From the NCBI RefSeq assembly GCF_022811725.1, contig NZ_CP094527.1, forward strand, positions 4,774,001 through 4,838,000: 64,000 nt of DNA, given 5' to 3'. The notes below the pieces were generated by a model that searched no databases, was not told the DNA's origin, and saw only the letters and a list, made by a program, of their open reading frames with translations. Source of the stretch: Mucilaginibacter sp. SMC90 (GTDB taxonomy: Bacteria > Bacteroidota > Bacteroidia > Sphingobacteriales > Sphingobacteriaceae). Each line of letters starts with the position of its first letter. Positions within the stretch are counted from its first letter, which is position 1. Both the position numbers and the translations under genes were made by a program. Positions 61,953-64,000 of the stretch are shown here, piece after piece.

Positions 61953-62055
61953 ATAGTATAGCTTTTACGGCTATTATATTTATAAGTTTAATATAGATAA
62001 AAAAAGCAATAACAGCTATACTATTAAGCAACGGCATAGCTGCCTGTAAAAGCTA
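61953..62055. repeat. Inverted repeats upstream of the hybrid kinase
   Basis: ATAGTATAGCT (61953-61963) is the complement of 62014-62024, and the overlapping TAGCTTTTAC (61959-61968) is the complement of 62046-62055. They lie within 145 bases upstream of the kinase start and may be operator halves. Confidence 0.45.
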
Positions 62056-62068
62056 AACAGCACAAAAA

Positions 62069-62098
62069 AAGCCTCCCGGCAACTATACCGGAAGGCTT
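62069..62098 (-). terminator. Terminator of the DUF1080 operon
   Basis: AAGCCTCCCGG (62069-62079) pairs with CCGGAAGGCTT (62088-62098) with one mismatch; on the minus strand it ends in seven T. It lies 27 bases after the DUF1080 stop codon. Confidence 0.88.
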
Positions 62099-62124
62099 AT
62101 CATATTTTCAAAATACTGCTTTGT

Positions 62125-62895
62125 TTACAGCTCTCTCACCCAAATATTGCGGAAGCTAAGCGGCTCGCTTTTATCGCCGTGAGCTTGCAATTTAATTGGC
62201 GAAGGGCCATGTTTTTTACCTTCGTACGATGGCTTACCAATGTATTGTGTAGGGCCAAGCAACTCAAAGTTGTTTTCAACCAATACGCCATTGAAAAACA
62301 CAGTAGCTTTTGCTGGCGACTTTAACGAACCATCTTCGTTAAATACCGGTGCAGTCCAAATCACGTCATAAACATTCCACTCACCTGGTTTACGACCCGG
62401 GTTTGCCAATGGGATAGCTTGTTTGTATAAGCTGCCTGCCATACCGTTAACATAAGTTTTGTTTTCATGTGAATCAAGCACTTGCAACTCATAACCATCA
62501 TCACCTTTGCCTATCGAAGCCAAAAATACGCCGCTGTTACCGCGGGCCTGCCCGCTGCCGGTAATGCTTGCAGGCACTTTCCACTCAATATGCAGTTGGT
62601 AATTGGTAAAGGTGCGTTTGGTTTCGATATTACCTGTAGATTTATTTACAGTAAGTACATCGCCCTTAACAAGCCACTGTGCAGGGGTTTTGTCCTGTAC
62701 AGAAACCCATTCATCAAGCCCTTTTCCGTTAAATAAAACAATAGCATCAGATGGGGCATCGCCTAAGCTTTTGCCGGGGGTAACCACTTTCGGGATTGGT
62801 TCCCAAACCTCAGTGTCTTCTGGTTTCGCATTTTGTGCGTTTGCCATAAAGCAGCTACCTGCTAAAAGGGCGGTTAATATTAAAGGATATTTCAT
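62125..62895 (-). CDS. Secreted DUF1080 (3-keto-disaccharide hydrolase-type) protein
   Basis: 256 residues; signal peptide ~1-20 (SCFMANAQN). Same domain as the gene at 6780: NAKPEDTEVW, LFNGKGLDEW, GSGQARGNSGVFL, GYELQVLDSHENKTY, FRNIWVREL. It follows the TIM-barrel isomerase gene by 21 bases in an operon that also includes a hydroxypyruvate-isomerase-like gene. Likely role is hydrolysis of 3-keto-glycosides outside the cytoplasm; the activity is inferred from the family. Confidence 0.9.
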   Translation of the reverse strand: MKYPLILTALLAGSCFMANAQNAKPEDTEVWEPIPKVVTPGKSLGDAPSDAIVLFNGKGLDEWVSVQDKTPAQWLVKGDVLTVNKSTGNIETKRTFTNYQLHIEWKVPASITGSGQARGNSGVFLASIGKGDDGYELQVLDSHENKTYVNGMAGSLYKQAIPLANPGRKPGEWNVYDVIWTAPVFNEDGSLKSPAKATVFFNGVLVENNFELLGPTQYIGKPSYEGKKHGPSPIKLQAHGDKSEPLSFRNIWVREL

Positions 62896-62916
62896 CTCTG
62901 TTAGGTTTTGATTGGT

Positions 62917-63792
62917 TTAAACGTGAAGCGTATTTTTCAGATATGAAGCACTTTTAGTGATGCTTACATATGGATCGATATTGGTATAGTTTTCCTGCTC
63001 AACAATAAAGTGCTTAATGCCCGCAAGTTTAGCTTTACCTAATATAGTTTTGAAGTCGATATTACCGTTACCTATTTCAGTATTCAGTTCGGCATTGGTT
63101 TTATCCCTGTCTTTAACATGCACAAAGGCGAAACGGCCCGGATGTTTTTCAAAAATCTCAACCGGATTTTTACCGGCACGCACTACCCAGTAAATGTCCA
63201 TTTCCATGGCCACCAATTTAGGGTCGGTGTTGTTTAATACCACATCATAAAATGTAGTATCGCCAACAGGGGCCCATTCAAAGTTGTGGTTATGATAACC
63301 CAGTTTTAAGCCAGATTTTTTAAGGATCTCAGCAATTTTATTCATCTTCTCGGCAACGCCCTTGCAGTCATCAACCGTTTTAATGAAGTTGTGGTTTAAA
63401 GCAGGAATAATGATATGTGATTGACCAATAGTATTGGCAACTTCAATATAAGCGTTCAGATCGTCGGTTTTGCCCGATCCTAAATACTCGTCCAAACCGT
63501 AGTGACCGCTTGGTGTTGTTAACCCGTTATCTTTTAACAGCTGGCCAAATTCCTTTCCTTTTAATCCCCAATAACCTGTTTCCCTGTTAAAGCCAAAGGT
63601 TTCAACTTCGTTATAACCGGCTTTTGCAACCTGTGCAATAACGCCTTTTACATCTTTGGGTAATTGATCGCGCAGGCTATACAATTGCAGGCCCACTTTA
63701 TTTGAAGCTTTCGCCGATACCAACTTAGGTGCTATCAATGCACCTGCTGCCATTAATCCGGCTTGTGCTAAAAATGTTCTTCTGGTTGTCAT
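62917..63792 (-). CDS. Exported xylose-isomerase-like TIM-barrel sugar isomerase/epimerase
   Basis: 291 residues. A twin-Arg signal (TTRRTFLAQAGLMAAGALIA) indicates Tat export. The barrel has VGLQLYSLRDQL, YNEVETFGF, GLKLGYHNHNFEW (metal His and Glu positions), MEMDIYWVVRAGKNP, FAFVHVKDRD and HFIVEQENY. This is the AP-endonuclease-2/sugar phosphate isomerase superfamily, whose members epimerise keto sugars, often with Mn. Position between DUF1080 and hydroxypyruvate-isomerase-like genes suggests work on the 3-keto product. Confidence 0.9.
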   Translation of the reverse strand: MTTRRTFLAQAGLMAAGALIAPKLVSAKASNKVGLQLYSLRDQLPKDVKGVIAQVAKAGYNEVETFGFNRETGYWGLKGKEFGQLLKDNGLTTPSGHYGLDEYLGSGKTDDLNAYIEVANTIGQSHIIIPALNHNFIKTVDDCKGVAEKMNKIAEILKKSGLKLGYHNHNFEWAPVGDTTFYDVVLNNTDPKLVAMEMDIYWVVRAGKNPVEIFEKHPGRFAFVHVKDRDKTNAELNTEIGNGNIDFKTILGKAKLAGIKHFIVEQENYTNIDPYVSITKSASYLKNTLHV

Positions 63793-63842
63793 GTATTTGT
63801 TTTTTTAGTTTAGCTTTTTAGAGTGATAAGGTGATGTAAGGT

Positions 63843-64000
63843 TTAAACATCACAAATATGCACCGCTTTTTTAAGTGAAGCTATTTTGTCTTTTTGCTTT
63901 GGAATAAACTCCTGGGCTACAAAACCCTTATGCCCAACTTCAACAATGGCACGCATAATAGCCGGGTAGTATAGCTCCTGCGTTTCATCAATTTCGTTAC
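63843..64000 (-). CDS. Hydroxypyruvate-isomerase-like TIM-barrel protein, 3' end
   Basis: Only the last 52 codons are in the window; the start lies beyond the right edge. The visible part reads NEIDETQELYYPAIMRAI, then VEVGHKGFVAQEFIP and ASLKKAVHICDV before the stop. The strings NEIDxTQELYYPAIM and GYVAQEFIP are typical of the C-terminus of hydroxypyruvate isomerase-like enzymes. It lies 50 bases upstream of the sugar isomerase gene in the same direction and is probably the same operon. Confidence 0.75.
   Translation of the reverse strand, partial: NEIDETQELYYPAIMRAIVEVGHKGFVAQEFIPKQKDKIASLKKAVHICDV

Noticed and set aside
1..64000. CRISPR arrays, tRNA/rRNA genes, insertion sequences or prophage
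   Set aside because: No regularly spaced repeats, no T-loop or anticodon-arm patterns, and no transposase, integrase or phage structural motifs were found.

Overview
The window looks like chromosomal DNA of a Bacteroidota member of the family Sphingobacteriaceae, most like Mucilaginibacter or Pedobacter. This is inferred from a SusC/SusD pair, a type IX secretion gliding-type C-terminal domain, Bacteroidota-type promoters (TTTG / TAnnTTTG), many secreted glycan enzymes, a propeller-type hybrid histidine kinase and dense intergenic palindromic repeats. I see no rRNA, tRNA, CRISPR array, phage or transposase. About 53 protein genes can be supported. They include a 58-codon DUF3606 gene and a 36-codon membrane peptide gene that are easy to overlook.

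Layout. 1-2.2 kb: 3' end of a secreted T9SS protein, a small membrane protein and a repeat-rich gap. 2.2-6.5 kb: a phosphodiesterase/alkaline phosphatase fusion, then a GntR regulator and a fosmidomycin-resistance-type MFS pump that share a palindromic box. 6.8-16.6 kb (minus strand): SusC, SusD, a DUF1080-PA14 protein, a beta-propeller cytochrome c and a second DUF1080 protein. A GCAATCGATT operator lies before both susC and the DUF1080-PA14 gene, so the whole block may act as one glycan/3-keto-glycoside locus. 17-24.3 kb: phytase-like esterase, M28 peptidase, alginate-lyase-family protein, class I aldolase, and MsrB with MsrA. 24.3-31 kb: DUF1543, AraC and HD-domain genes, an unknown gene, DNA ligase D and three small genes. 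31.3-35.3 kb: sugar MFS transporter with a CBM9 protein, an alditol-oxidase-like flavoenzyme and an RRM protein. 35.8-38.9 kb: ECF sigma, anti-sigma and two DUF4097 genes. 39-43.9 kb: SnoaL-like protein, a lipoprotein, mannonate dehydratase with five upstream operator-like boxes, and a GH36-like enzyme.

44.1-53 kb (minus strand): an NtrB/NtrC-like pair, two FtsX-type permeases, an ABC ATPase, a TolC-like protein and a membrane fusion protein. The run is headed by a good sigma-54 promoter match, so this looks like a self-contained, sigma-54-controlled export system. 53.3-61.9 kb: a lone receiver protein, a multi-PAS kinase, and a 1404-residue propeller hybrid kinase that lacks a DNA-binding domain and overlaps a secreted NIPSNAP gene. 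62.1-64 kb: another DUF1080 protein, a TIM-barrel sugar isomerase and the 3' end of a hydroxypyruvate-isomerase-like gene, probably one operon of the same keto-sugar pathway.

The most notable signals outside genes are regulatory boxes (uxuA, susC/DUF1080, gntR/MFS, sigma-54) and at least six families of intergenic inverted repeats. One of these repeats shows compensatory base change between its two copies.
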